Shown: piece after piece, positions 1 through 8,311 of the stretch
Layout of the letters: every line of letters begins with the position of its first letter
How positions within the stretch are numbered: the first letter of the stretch is position 1
The notes under the pieces: model-generated
Told to the model about the DNA's origin: nothing
Databases searched by the model: none
Seen by the model: only the letters and a program-made list of their open reading frames with translations
Assembly: GCF_000577615.1 (NCBI RefSeq)
Contig: NZ_CBXX010000018.1
Span: forward strand, 1 to 64,000
DNA from: Herbaspirillum sp. RV1423
GTDB lineage: Bacteria; Pseudomonadota; Gammaproteobacteria; Burkholderiales; Burkholderiaceae_D
DNA length: 64,000 nt
Direction of reading: 5' to 3'
Made by a program: the position numbers and the translations under genes

Positions 1-522
1 GCGAGACGCAGGCACCCTTCATTCCTGTTACTGTCGTCCCGGCGAACGCCGGGACCCAGCGTCGTCAAAACGACCACACGGCGCTGGGTCCTGACTTGCG
101 TCAGGACGACGGTGATGTGGAATTTGCAATGAAGGACTGAACGACGTCAGGCGCGCAGCCGGCTTTCCGCACCGGCGAGACGCAGGCACCCTTCATTCCT
201 GTTACTGTCGTCCCGGCGAACGCCGGGACCCAGCGTCGTCAAAACGACCACACGGCGCTGGGTCCTGACTTGCGTCAGGACGACGGTGATGTGGAATTTG
301 CAATGAAGGATTCAACGGTATCCGGCGCGAAGCTGGCTTTCCGCACCGGCGAGACACAGGTGCCATTCATTCCTGTTGCAGTCGTCCCGGCGAACGCCGG
401 GACCCAGAATCGTGAAAACGACCATGCGACGCTGGGTCCTGACTTGCGTCAGGACGACGGTTATGTGGAATTTGGAATGCAGGACTCAACGGTATCCGGC
501 GCGCAGCCGGCTTTCCATGCCG
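1..522. repeat. Three-copy 174-bp tandem repeat
   Basis: Units begin at 1, 175 and 349 (GCGAGACGCAGG or GCGAGACACAGG), a constant period of 174 bp. Units 1 and 2 are identical for roughly their first 137 bases; unit 3 is more diverged. Each unit contains the palindromic block CCCGGCGAACGCCGGG and a second hairpin-forming block, GTCCTGACTTGCGTCAGGAC. The array starts at the window edge and may extend to the left. It sits just downstream of the stop codon of the flavin reductase gene, so transcripts of that gene would run into several strong hairpins. Open frames through it follow the repeat period and show no protein-family signature. Confidence 0.9.
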
Positions 523-546
523 GCGAAGCGCCTCGGACGAAGCACC

Positions 547-1077
547 TCAGATCGCCATGCGCTTGACCTTGTGGAACAGGCGATTGAAGTAAATCAGGCT
601 GTCTTTTTCTTCGCTGACATGGATGTCGCTCAGTTCGACGAACATGACGGAATGCGAGCCGACTTCCTTGAACTCCTTGATGCGCCCCTGCAAGGTCACC
701 AGCGCGCCGGCCAGCACCGGCTGCCGCAGCGGCCCTTCTTCCCAGATATCCCACGAAAACCGTTCCTCCATCGCCACCTTGGTGGCGCCGGAAAAATGCA
801 TGGCCAGTTGCTCCTGCTCGTCGCTCAGCACGTTGACGCACAGGTACTGGTTTTCCTTGAACACGTCGTGCATGGCGCTGCCGCGATTGATGCACACCAG
901 GACGGTCGGCGGCGCATCGGTCACCGAGCAGACTGCGCTGGCGGTGATGCCGCAGCGGCCGCCGCTGCCGTTGGTGGTGATGATGCTGACCGCTGCCGGC
1001 AGATGCGCCATGGCGTTGCGAAACGCGATCTGTTCCTGGCTCAAGGTATTGCCGCTGGTAACGCCTCTGGCGCTCAT
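547..1077 (-). CDS. hpaC: Flavin reductase, HpaC-like (176 aa)
   Basis: NAD(P)H:flavin oxidoreductase that supplies reduced FAD to a two-component monooxygenase, typically 4-hydroxyphenylacetate 3-monooxygenase. The protein follows the HpaC family closely over its whole length: FRNAMAHLPAAVSIITT near the N-terminus, the GITASAVCSVTDAPPTVLVC flavin-binding stretch around residues 44-63, NVLSDEQ and MEERFSWDIWEEGPL in the middle, and the LIYFNRLFH end. The start at 1077 (MSARGVT) is preferred because GGGAG lies about 7 bases upstream; an ATG at 1140 would add 21 residues with no family match. No oxygenase (hpaB) partner is visible in the window, so its physiological monooxygenase must lie outside or elsewhere in the genome. 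The 174-bp repeat array begins about 24 bases past its stop. Confidence 0.88.
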   Translation of the reverse strand: MSARGVTSGNTLSQEQIAFRNAMAHLPAAVSIITTNGSGGRCGITASAVCSVTDAPPTVLVCINRGSAMHDVFKENQYLCVNVLSDEQEQLAMHFSGATKVAMEERFSWDIWEEGPLRQPVLAGALVTLQGRIKEFKEVGSHSVMFVELSDIHVSEEKDSLIYFNRLFHKVKRMAI

Positions 1078-1262
1078 GCTCTGCTCCCGATTGACTGCTC
1101 GATTGCGCGTCGGGAACCGCACCGGCCGGATTCGGTGCAAGCTGCCCGAAGTTCGTCCATCGCGTGCCCCATCGCGGTTAATGGATCACCAGAGTAAAAC
1201 AATTGCATGCCGCAAACAATTCGGCCGACTACCAGACTTCAGGGGGAATCCAGCTAAGGGCC

Positions 1263-1278
1263 TAGGTAGTTTTACCTA
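1263..1278. promoter_or_regulatory. Inverted repeat TAGGTA-N4-TACCTA
   Basis: A perfect 6-bp inverted repeat with a 4-bp spacer in the 384-base region between the divergent flavin reductase and response regulator genes. One arm reads TACCTAT, which resembles the heptamers bound by NarL/FixJ-type regulators. It could be an operator for the adjacent LuxR/FixJ-class regulator or for the flavin reductase. This is inference from sequence shape and position only. Confidence 0.35.
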
Positions 1279-1390
1279 TAGTCCCTTGCACCGGCTATGG
1301 AGAAATTTTCCACAACCCGCACAGCCTGGCGGCACATCAACGTGGACACCTGTCCGGGCCTGATTTTTGCTTGATACAAGGAGACGATTC

Positions 1391-1588
1391 ATGACCTGCA
1401 CCCGGGCGATTGCCGCTATTCGCTGCCATCGCCGCGTTGCTAATTTTTTGAAGGCATGCCGATGGATACCAGTACCCCCGTGGTTTACATTGTCGACGAC
1501 GATGATGCCGTTCGCACATCGCTCGCATGGCTGCTCAGCTCGGTCAACATCCGCACCGAATGTTTCGACGGCCCGGAGGCATTCCTGA
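1391..1588 (+). other. Possible upstream reading frame overlapping the regulator start
   Basis: An ATG at 1391 has a very good ribosome binding site (AAGGAG, about 7 bases upstream). It opens a frame of 65 codons that runs out of frame across the start of the response regulator at 1462 and ends at 1588. The peptide (MTCTRAIAAIRCHRR...) matches nothing I recognise. Because the site is stronger than that of the regulator itself, the frame could be a translated leader that tunes regulator synthesis, or a chance match. Confidence 0.2.
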
Positions 1589-2094
1589 AAGCCTACGACG
1601 CCAACAGCCAGGGTTGCCTGATCCTGGATGTGCGCATGCCGGAGATCAGCGGCTTCCAGTTGCAGGAACGCCTGAATGAAATCGGTGCGGATATCCCGGT
1701 CATTTTCGTTTCCGGCCACGGCGACATTCCCATGTCGGTGCGCGCCTTGCGCAACGGCGCCGTCGATTTCCTCGAAAAGCCGTACAACTCCCAGCAGATG
1801 CTGGAACGCATCCAGGTCACGCTGAAAACCGTGGCCGGCAACCGCCACGCGCGCGAGCGCCGCCTGCAATTGCAGGCCCGGCTCAAGACGCTGACCTCGC
1901 GCGAGCGCGAAATCCTCGACAAGGTCATCCTCGGCGCCTCCAGCAAGATCATCGCGCGCGACCTCAACATCAGCGTCAAGACCGTCGACGTTCATCGCGC
2001 CAGCATCAAGGACAAGCTGGGATGCCAGAGCACGGCGTCGCTGGTGCGCGATGTGCTGCTGGATCTGGGACAGGATTTTCTCAAGGCTGCCTGA
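1462..2094 (+). CDS. Response regulator, FixJ/LuxR (NarL) type
   Basis: Two-component transcription activator of 210 aa. Residues about 6-120 form a receiver domain: acidic pocket VDDDDAVR, phospho-acceptor Asp56 in LILDVRMPE, the switch Ser in VSGHGD and the conserved Lys of LEKPY. Residues about 140-205 form a LuxR-type helix-turn-helix (LTSREREILDKVILGASSKIIA and VKTVDVHRASI). Length and the LDVRMPE/SGHGDIPMSVRA signature place it with FixJ/TtrR/StyR-like regulators. The start at 1462 is chosen over the ATG at 1456 because GAAGG lies 7 bases before 1462. No sensor kinase is adjacent, so it is an orphan within this window. Its targets cannot be told from sequence; the divergent flavin reductase and the nearby inverted repeat are candidates. 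Confidence 0.88.
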   Translation: MDTSTPVVYIVDDDDAVRTSLAWLLSSVNIRTECFDGPEAFLKAYDANSQGCLILDVRMPEISGFQLQERLNEIGADIPVIFVSGHGDIPMSVRALRNGAVDFLEKPYNSQQMLERIQVTLKTVAGNRHARERRLQLQARLKTLTSREREILDKVILGASSKIIARDLNISVKTVDVHRASIKDKLGCQSTASLVRDVLLDLGQDFLKAA

Positions 2095-2117
2095 GGTCCC
2101 TCCTCCTGCACTTCCCG

Positions 2118-2147
2118 AAGAGCCGCCGCAAGTTCCATGCGGCTCTT
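2118..2147 (+). terminator. Hairpin after response regulator
   Basis: AAGAGCCGC pairs with GCGGCTCTT across a 12-base loop, 24 bases past the regulator stop. There is no run of T after it, so it may be a weak terminator or an mRNA-end stabilising hairpin. Confidence 0.4.
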
Positions 2148-2261
2148 GGCGCATTCCAGTGAAATCCTGATGCACGGCGGTGGATTGTTTTCTCCGTAGC
2201 AAAAAAAACCCGGACGCAATCACGCTCAGTCCTTCCAGCCGCGGATGCCGCCACGCACGCA

Positions 2262-3656
2262 TCACACCACGGCGGGCCGGACCAGCGGCGATACGCGCAA
2301 AGTGTCCCTGATCAGTTCCAGCGCATGCTGGATATCGTCCCGGGTGGCGATGCCGCCGATGCAGACCCGGACCGCTTCCGGCGGTTCGTTGGAGACGGCG
2401 AAGGCATCGCTGGCCACCACGCCGATGCCCGATGATTTCATCTGCGCGGCGAAGGCGGCGGCCGTCCATTCCTTCGGCAAACCGATCCACAGATGGAATG
2501 CCTCCGGCTGCGAGACATAGCTATGCTCGGGCAAGATGCGGGCAGCCATCTTCTGGCGCAGCATCGACTCCTTGCGGATGCCGGCCAGCGCCAGATCGGC
2601 TGCGCCGTCGCGTATCCAGCGCGTGGCCAGCGCCGAGGTGATCGGCGACGCCATCACCGTGGTGGCGCGCAACGACGATGCCAGCCTGGCGGCATATTGC
2701 GCGTCGGGCGCGACCATGTAGGCGATGCGCAAGCCGGCGCCGACGCTTTTGGACAGTCCCGTCATGTAGAAAGTCAGTTCGGGACCGATGGCGGCGATCG
2801 CCGGCGGCGCCGCGCGCGGCAGGAAGCCGTAGGCGTCGTCCTCGATGATCGCCACCTCGTAGTGCCGGGCGATTTCCACCAGCGCCTGGCGCCGCGACAA
2901 GGACGTGGTGCAGGTGGTCGGGTTCAGCAACGTCGGATTGCAATACAGGGCTTTGGGCGCGTACTGGGCGCAGGCGCCGGCGAAGGCCACGGCATCGATT
3001 CCTTCCGTATCCATCGGCAGTCCGACCAGCTTGATTCCCAGTTGTCCCGCCAGCGCGCGCAAGCCGGGATAGGTCACGTCTTCGCAGCACAGCACGCCGC
3101 CGGGGCCGACCTGCATGGTGAGGATGGCCAGCAAGGCGCATTGCGCGCCCGGCACCACCAGAATCCGTTCCGGCTCGATATTGAGTCCGCGCCGGCGCAG
3201 CCACAGCGCGCCGGCTTCGCGATCCTCCATCGATCCGCCGAAATCCTGATAGCGCATCAGGTCGCGCAGCCTGCCGTTGACGTGCGCCCAGCCGGCCTGC
3301 ATGAGTTCCAGCAACTCCGCCGACTCCGGTTCGGGCGGCATGTTCATGGACATGTCGACGTTGGGACGGCCTTCCGTGACGCGCGGGATTCGCGGACGGC
3401 GCTTGCCGCACACGAAGGTGCCGCGGCCGACCACGGAATCGACCAGGCCGCGCCGATGCGCCTCGCTGTAGGCGCGCGCCACCGTCGTGAAATCCAGGTG
3501 CAGGGCTTCGGCCAGTTTGCGCTGCGGCGGCAGGCGCTGTTCGGCCATCAGATGCCCGGTCGCGATGTCTTCAGCGATGGCGTTGGCGATGGCGAGGTAT
3601 ACCGGTCCGCTCCCTTTCTTCAGTTTCGGCGTCCATATAGTGGCGTTCTTGAGCAT
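2262..3656 (-). CDS. MocR-type PLP-dependent GntR transcriptional regulator
   Basis: A 464-aa regulator with an N-terminal winged-helix GntR domain (about residues 10-80; IAEDIATGHLMAEQRLPPQR and LHLDFTTVARAYSEA) joined to a fold-type I aminotransferase-like domain (about 110-455). The PLP-binding lysine lies in TGLSKSVGAGLRIAY, and CNPTLLNPTT and IIEDDAYGFL are the usual active-site stretches. MocR proteins use PLP or an amino-compound adduct as the effector. The start at 3656 (MLKNATIW) has AAAGGA 7 bases upstream; longer starts up to 3758 add unrelated residues and run over repeat operators. It is divergent from the Nit1C cluster, and the space between is full of repeated operator-like words, so it very likely controls that cluster and itself. 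Confidence 0.85.
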   Translation of the reverse strand: MLKNATIWTPKLKKGSGPVYLAIANAIAEDIATGHLMAEQRLPPQRKLAEALHLDFTTVARAYSEAHRRGLVDSVVGRGTFVCGKRRPRIPRVTEGRPNVDMSMNMPPEPESAELLELMQAGWAHVNGRLRDLMRYQDFGGSMEDREAGALWLRRRGLNIEPERILVVPGAQCALLAILTMQVGPGGVLCCEDVTYPGLRALAGQLGIKLVGLPMDTEGIDAVAFAGACAQYAPKALYCNPTLLNPTTCTTSLSRRQALVEIARHYEVAIIEDDAYGFLPRAAPPAIAAIGPELTFYMTGLSKSVGAGLRIAYMVAPDAQYAARLASSLRATTVMASPITSALATRWIRDGAADLALAGIRKESMLRQKMAARILPEHSYVSQPEAFHLWIGLPKEWTAAAFAAQMKSSGIGVVASDAFAVSNEPPEAVRVCIGGIATRDDIQHALELIRDTLRVSPLVRPAVV

Positions 3657-3667
3657 CGCGAATCCTT

Positions 3668-4015
3668 TCATTGAATGCCTCGGCATGTCGTCATTGAATG
3701 CAAATCCCATTCCATGCAATCGCCCTCGCCGGTTCCTCTTCTCGCCTTCCTTTTGCACCGTTTACCGCCCTTTCCGAGCATCTCCGCGCACCAATAAAAA
3801 ACACGCCGCCACATGCAATTGCATGGATTTGTCGGCGATTGTATGGACGCATTGTATGGACCGGCCATTTTTTGCCGAAAGCCTTTCCCCGCCTGACTCT
3901 GCGGCGAACAAGAAAACATGCGGGAGATGCCGTCGCGTCATCGGATTGATCGGATTTTTCTGCATTCAATTTGATGCATTCCATCAATTGCATGGCACGC
4001 CCGATGCATTCAATC
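3668..4015. promoter_or_regulatory. Candidate MocR operator array between regulator and Nit1C cluster
   Basis: This 442-base divergent intergenic region holds no gene but repeats a few words. ATTGAATGC(A) occurs at 3670-3678 and 3693-3702, and its complement TGCATTCAAT at 3961-3970 and 4005-4014. A palindrome ATGCAATTGCAT lies at 3813-3824, and related GATGCATT and CAATTGCATGG words at about 3973-3995. ATTGTATGGA is directly repeated at 3838-3847 and 3851-3860 with a 13-bp period. MocR regulators such as GabR and PdxR are known to bind direct repeats spaced by roughly one or more helical turns, sometimes with an inverted copy. The two clusters lie next to the regulator start and upstream of the Nit1C start. 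That they are binding sites is inference. Confidence 0.55.
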
Positions 4016-4098
4016 GGGATGTCGCGGCGCGTTGCCGGACCGACTAGCCAGATCGGCGATGTCCTCATATCAACAACATTCTTTCAAGGAGTTCCACC

Positions 4099-4581
4099 AT
4101 GCCAGCAGTGACCAAAGCCGCGCACGCCCCGGGCGATTTCTTCGTCGATTACGAAGAGAAGGTATTCGAAGACGTCAAGGCCCAGCAGGGCGAGAAAGCG
4201 TTGGTGACTTTTCATACCGTGGCATTCGAAGGATCGATCGGCTTCGTCAATCTCCTGCAGGCCACGCGTCTCAAGCGCAAGGGTTTTGAAACCTCCATCC
4301 TGCTGTACGGTCCCGGCGTCACGCTCGGCGTGCAGCGCGGCTTCCCGACGCTGGGCGACGAAGCGTTTCCCGGCCACCAGAACTTCAACAAGCAGATCGC
4401 CAAGTTCATGGAAGAAGGCGGCAAGGTCTACGCCTGCCGCTTCGCGCTGCAGGCGCTGTACGGCCACGGCGAACCGTCGCTGATCCCGGGCATTCGTCCG
4501 ATCAATCCGCTCGATGTGCTGGACCTGGTGTTGCTGCATCGTCGCGACAACGCCTTCATCCTCGACACCTGGACGCTATAA
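4099..4581 (+). CDS. MSMEG_0572/Sll0783-family nitrogen starvation response protein
   Basis: First gene of the Nit1C cluster, 160 aa. The sequence matches the family named after Synechocystis Sll0783 and Mycobacterium MSMEG_0572: [40 protein letters not shown] and [20 protein letters not shown]. The fold is DsrE-like in appearance (small alpha/beta protein). In Synechocystis this gene is needed for PHB accumulation under nitrogen starvation, and in pseudomonads the cluster is required for growth on cyanide. The biochemical role of this protein is unknown. The ribosome binding site AAGGAG lies 8 bases before the ATG. It is followed by nitrilase after 16 bases, so the two are surely co-transcribed. 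Confidence 0.85.
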   Translation: MPAVTKAAHAPGDFFVDYEEKVFEDVKAQQGEKALVTFHTVAFEGSIGFVNLLQATRLKRKGFETSILLYGPGVTLGVQRGFPTLGDEAFPGHQNFNKQIAKFMEEGGKVYACRFALQALYGHGEPSLIPGIRPINPLDVLDLVLLHRRDNAFILDTWTL

Positions 4582-4597
4582 GCGGAAAGGGCGGACC

Positions 4598-5665
4598 ATG
4601 ACATTCAAAAAGAAAACGGTGCGTGCGGCGGCGGTCCAGATCGCGCCGGATCTCGACAGCGCGGACGGCACCCTCGGCAAGGTCTGCCAGGCCATCGCCG
4701 ACGCCGCGGCCAGGGGCGCGGAGCTGGTGGTCTTTCCCGAGACCTTCGTGCCCTACTATCCGTATTTCTCCTTCGTCAGGCCGCCCTTCGCCTCCGGGCC
4801 CGAGCACCTGCTGCTGTACGAGCGCGCCGTGGTCGTTCCCGGCGCGGTCACCCAGGCGGTGGCGGCCGCAGCCCGCAGCCACGGCGTGGTGGTGGTGCTG
4901 GGCGTGAACGAACGCGATCACGGCACGCTGTACAACACGCAACTGGTGTTCGACGCCGACGGCGAACTGGTGCTGAAGCGCCGCAAGATCACGCCGACCT
5001 ATCACGAACGCATGATCTGGGGACAAGGCGACGGCAGCGGCCTGAAAGTGGTCGACACCGCCGTCGGCAGGCTGGGCGCCCTGGCTTGCTGGGAACATTA
5101 CAACCCGCTGGCCCGCTATGCCCTGATGGCCCAGCATGAAGAAATCCATTGCGCGCAGTTTCCCGGATCGATGGTCGGGCAGATCTTTGCCGACCAGATG
5201 GAAGTGACCATCCGCCACCACGCGCTGGAATCCGGCTGCTTCGTGGTCAATGCAACCGGCTGGCTGACCGACGCGCAAATCGCCGCGATCACCGCCAATC
5301 CGAACGAACAGAAGGCGCTGCGCGGCGGCTGCTGCACCGCCATCGTCTCGCCGGAAGGCAAGCTGCTGGCCGAGCCGTTGCGCAGCGGCGAAGGCATCCT
5401 GGTGGCCGACCTCGACATGGAACTGGTCACCAAGCGCAAACGCATGATGGACTCGGTCGGACACTATGCGCGCCCCGAACTGCTGCACCTGATCGTCGAC
5501 GACCGCGCTGCCGTGCCGGTGTCGCCGCTGTTTCCGGCCGCCGCGCCCGCTTCTTTCAACGCATCCCACGCAACACCACCCTTGACGAGGTCGAACCATG
5601 CAGACAAACACAGCCCCGAACCAACAGTTGATCACGGAACTGCAATCCTTCGGGCTGCGCCTTAG
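4598..5665 (+). CDS. nit1: Nit1-type nitrilase (Nit6803 family)
   Basis: Carbon-nitrogen hydrolase of 355 aa that converts a nitrile to the carboxylic acid and ammonia. All three catalytic residues are in place: Glu48 in [11 protein letters not shown], Lys130 in [20 protein letters not shown] and Cys164 in [13 protein letters not shown]. These spacings are those of true nitrilases rather than amidases. The start at 4598 gives RAAAVQIAP at the usual distance; a longer frame from 4514 overlaps the preceding gene. The last 23 codons overlap the following radical SAM gene by 68 bases, an unusually long overlap, and the C-terminal tail after about residue 300 is low-complexity. As the second gene of the Nit1C cluster its natural substrate is probably made or handled by the other cluster enzymes. 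Confidence 0.9.
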   Translation: MTFKKKTVRAAAVQIAPDLDSADGTLGKVCQAIADAAARGAELVVFPETFVPYYPYFSFVRPPFASGPEHLLLYERAVVVPGAVTQAVAAAARSHGVVVVLGVNERDHGTLYNTQLVFDADGELVLKRRKITPTYHERMIWGQGDGSGLKVVDTAVGRLGALACWEHYNPLARYALMAQHEEIHCAQFPGSMVGQIFADQMEVTIRHHALESGCFVVNATGWLTDAQIAAITANPNEQKALRGGCCTAIVSPEGKLLAEPLRSGEGILVADLDMELVTKRKRMMDSVGHYARPELLHLIVDDRAAVPVSPLFPAAAPASFNASHATPPLTRSNHADKHSPEPTVDHGTAILRAAP

Positions 5666-6710
5666 CGATCCGAACGCGGGCGTGGCCAGCCGCCGCGGCG
5701 GCGCCGGTCCCTCCGATCACAAGGCCGTCACCGTCGACGGACATACCGTGATGATCCCGGTGCATACCGCCAGTTCGTGGTCATCGCCTTACGTCGCCGC
5801 GCCGCCGGGACGCGACGGCACCAGCAAGATCGTGCGCGACGGCGTGGAAGTGGGCGTGATCTCGTTTCCGCGCCAGCCGCGCTTCTACAAGATGCAGACC
5901 TTCGACGGCATTCCCTACAACAAGATCGCCACCCTGCATGGCGCCGACGTGCTGGCGACCACCGTCCTGCAAAGCTGCATCCGTTACGAGAGCCGTCGCA
6001 AGTCGTGCCAGTTCTGCGCCATCGGCCAGTCGCTGGCCGCCGGCCGCACCATCCTGCGCAAGACGCCGGAACAGCTCGCGGAAGTCGCCCGCGCTGCCGT
6101 CCTGCTGGACGGCGTCAAGCACATGGTGATGACCACCGGCACGCCCAACGCAACCGATCGCGGCGCGCAGATCCTGTGCGAAAGCGCATTCGCGGTGAAA
6201 GCCGCGGTCAACCTGCCGATCCAGGGACAGTGCGAGCCGCCGGACGACGACGCCTGGTTCCAGCGCATGCGCGACGCCGGCATCGACACATTGGGCATGC
6301 ATCTGGAAGCCGTCACGCCGGAGGTGCGCGCGCGCATCATGCCCGGCAAGGCCAGCGTGTCCGTGGAACGCTATTTCTCGGCGTTCGAAGCCGCAGTGCG
6401 CGTGTTCGGCCACGGCCAGGTCAGCACTTACATCCTGGCCGGTCTGGGCGACACCCAGGAAGCCATCCTCGCCACCAGCAGCAAGCTGATCGACATCGGC
6501 GTCTATCCGTTCGTGGTGCCGTTCGTGCCGATTTCCGGCACGCCGCTGGAAGACCATCCGGCGCCGAGCGCCTCCTACATGCGCGAGCTGCTGACGCCGC
6601 TGTCGGCCATGCTGGAAGCCGGCGGATTGCGTTCCGGCGACATCAAGGCCGGTTGCGGCAAGTGCGGCGCCTGCTCCTCGCTGTCCACCTACGAGAAGAG
6701 GCCGTCATGA
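5598..6710 (+). CDS. MSMEG_0568-family radical SAM protein
   Basis: A 370-aa radical SAM enzyme of the Nit1C cluster. The cluster-binding cysteines appear in [14 protein letters not shown] (about residues 128-141). That is a CX9CX2C arrangement rather than the classical CX3CX2C, as in biotin synthase-related subfamilies with expanded first loops. GTPNATDRG and GQCEPPDDD follow in the SAM-binding part of the barrel. The C-terminus has an extra cysteine group, CGKCGACS, that could hold an auxiliary iron-sulfur cluster. The reaction is unknown. The start at 5598 has a weak GAGG ribosome site, consistent with translation coupled to the overlapping nitrilase. Its stop overlaps the start of the GNAT gene (ATGA). 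Confidence 0.85.
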   Translation: MQTNTAPNQQLITELQSFGLRLSDPNAGVASRRGGAGPSDHKAVTVDGHTVMIPVHTASSWSSPYVAAPPGRDGTSKIVRDGVEVGVISFPRQPRFYKMQTFDGIPYNKIATLHGADVLATTVLQSCIRYESRRKSCQFCAIGQSLAAGRTILRKTPEQLAEVARAAVLLDGVKHMVMTTGTPNATDRGAQILCESAFAVKAAVNLPIQGQCEPPDDDAWFQRMRDAGIDTLGMHLEAVTPEVRARIMPGKASVSVERYFSAFEAAVRVFGHGQVSTYILAGLGDTQEAILATSSKLIDIGVYPFVVPFVPISGTPLEDHPAPSASYMRELLTPLSAMLEAGGLRSGDIKAGCGKCGACSSLSTYEKRPS

Positions 6711-7273
6711 ACCAGGTCGCCGACAACATCGCAGCAGTCGTGCAAGACGGACAGGCGCACATCGCCCGGCATGTCCGCATCAAGCTGGCGCTGACGCCGT
6801 GGGAGCGCGAAGCATGCCGGCGGCTGCGGCGCGAGGTATTTTGCGCCGAGCAGGGCATCTTTCAGGATGACGACGCCGACGCCATCGACGCCGTCGCCAT
6901 GCCGATCGCCGCATTGCTGGAGGCCGACGACGGCAGCCGCGAAGTCGTCGGCACGGTACGCATCCATGCATCGGAAGCCGGCGTCTGGCATGGCTCGCGC
7001 CTGGCCGTGGCGCAGCATGCGCGACGCATCGGTTCGGTCGGCAGCGGCCTGATCAAACTCGCCGTCGGCACCGCGCATGCGCACGGCTGCCATACCTTCC
7101 TGGCGCAGGTGCAGAGTCAGAACGTGCCGCTGTTTCGCCGGCTGCACTGGGACAGCCTGTCGGAAATCGAGGTCCACGGCCGCGCCCATCATCTGATGCA
7201 GGCCGATCTCGGCTTCTACCCGCCGATCAGCGACGGCGAGGTCGGTTTCGTCCTGGAAAGGGGCCGCTCATGA
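6707..7273 (+). CDS. MSMEG_0567/Sll0786-family GNAT N-acetyltransferase
   Basis: A 188-aa GNAT-fold acyltransferase. VRIKLALTPWEREACRRLR begins the fold at about residue 23, EVVGTVRIH forms the central strand, and the acetyl-CoA loop is represented by QHARRIGSVGSGLIKLAV (about residues 103-120). In Mycobacterium the homologous domain is fused to the AIR-synthase-like protein encoded by the next gene; here the two are separate but overlap by four bases (ATGA), supporting joint function. The substrate is unknown. Confidence 0.82.
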   Translation: MNQVADNIAAVVQDGQAHIARHVRIKLALTPWEREACRRLRREVFCAEQGIFQDDDADAIDAVAMPIAALLEADDGSREVVGTVRIHASEAGVWHGSRLAVAQHARRIGSVGSGLIKLAVGTAHAHGCHTFLAQVQSQNVPLFRRLHWDSLSEIEVHGRAHHLMQADLGFYPPISDGEVGFVLERGRS

Positions 7274-8310
7274 CTTGCGCCCGCCCGCTCCCCGATCTGG
7301 CCGCCGAGCTGGCGCCGTCGGCGCTGGAACAACTCGCGGAAACGCTGCGCCAGTCGCGCGGCATCGCCCACAAGCGCGACATCGGCGAAGTCATGCAGAC
7401 CGTGCATCCCTCGCTGCCGACGATCGTCAACGGACAGACCATCGCCATCGGCGACGACTGCGCTGCCATTCCCGACGGCGACGGCTATCTGCTGTTCGCG
7501 ATCGAGGGTTTCATCAACGAATTCGTCGAGAAACAACCCTGGTTCGCCGGCTACTGCGGCGTGATGGTCAACGTCAGCGACATCTACGCCATGGGCGGAC
7601 GGCCCGTGGCCGTGGTGGATGCGCTGTGGAGCCGCGGCGGCAACGCCGCGCAGCCGGTGCTCGAAGGCCTGATGAAAGGCGCCGAGGTCTACGGCGTGCC
7701 GCTCGTCGGCGGCCACAGCAATCGCCGCAACGACCGCGAGCAATTGTCGGTGGCGATCGTCGGCCGCGCCAGACGCCTGCTGACCAGCTTCGACGCGCTG
7801 CCCGGCGACAACCTGGTTGCCGCCGTCGACTTGCGCGGCCGTTTCGAGGAACCGTACTCCTATTGGAACGCCAGCACCGGCGCGGCGGCGCAACGCCTGC
7901 GCGGCGATCTGGAACTGCTGCCGTCGATTGCCGAGGACGGCTTGTCCGCCGCCGGCAAGGACATCAGCATGGCCGGCATCGTCGGCACCGCGCTGATGCT
8001 GCTGGAATGTTCCGGTGTCGGTGCGACCATCGACCTGGATGCGATCCCGCGTCCCGCGGGCGTCGACTTCGCGCGCTGGCTGGGCGCGTTTCCCAGTTAC
8101 GGCTTCCTGCTCAGCGTGAGCGATGCGGCATTGCCGGAGGTGCTGCAACGCTTCGCCGCGCGCGATATCGCCTGCGCCGCCATCGGGCGCATCGACGACA
8201 CACGCCAGGTCCATCTGCGCAATCGCACGGCCAGCGTGCCGTTCTGGGACCTGAACCACGAATCCCTGATCGGCTGCGCCCCGACGAAACCGCGAAAAAC
8301 AGGAGCCTGA
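7270..8310 (+). CDS. MSMEG_0567/Sll0787-family AIR synthase-like protein
   Basis: A 346-aa member of the PurM/SelD/ThiL ATP-dependent superfamily, which activates a substrate by phosphate transfer from ATP. Signature stretches are AIGDDCAAIPDGDGYLLFA (about residues 58-76), VMVNVSDIYAMGGRPVAVVD (about 98-117) and LVGGHSNR. C-terminal GKDISMAGIVGTALMLLE matches the second half of the fold. It is not a purine-synthesis enzyme: sequence and context assign it to the Nit1C group. Overlaps the GNAT gene by 4 bases and is followed after one base by the glycosyltransferase gene. Confidence 0.83.
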   Translation: MTCARPLPDLAAELAPSALEQLAETLRQSRGIAHKRDIGEVMQTVHPSLPTIVNGQTIAIGDDCAAIPDGDGYLLFAIEGFINEFVEKQPWFAGYCGVMVNVSDIYAMGGRPVAVVDALWSRGGNAAQPVLEGLMKGAEVYGVPLVGGHSNRRNDREQLSVAIVGRARRLLTSFDALPGDNLVAAVDLRGRFEEPYSYWNASTGAAAQRLRGDLELLPSIAEDGLSAAGKDISMAGIVGTALMLLECSGVGATIDLDAIPRPAGVDFARWLGAFPSYGFLLSVSDAALPEVLQRFAARDIACAAIGRIDDTRQVHLRNRTASVPFWDLNHESLIGCAPTKPRKTGA

Positions 8311-8311
8311 G

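Noticed and set aside
270-566. A short open frame running through the 174-bp repeats
   Set aside because: It follows the repeat period, has no ribosome site and no protein-family match.
3487-4047. A 186-codon plus-strand frame across the MocR start and intergenic region
   Set aside because: It runs through the regulator gene in antisense and through the operator repeats, and lacks coding features.
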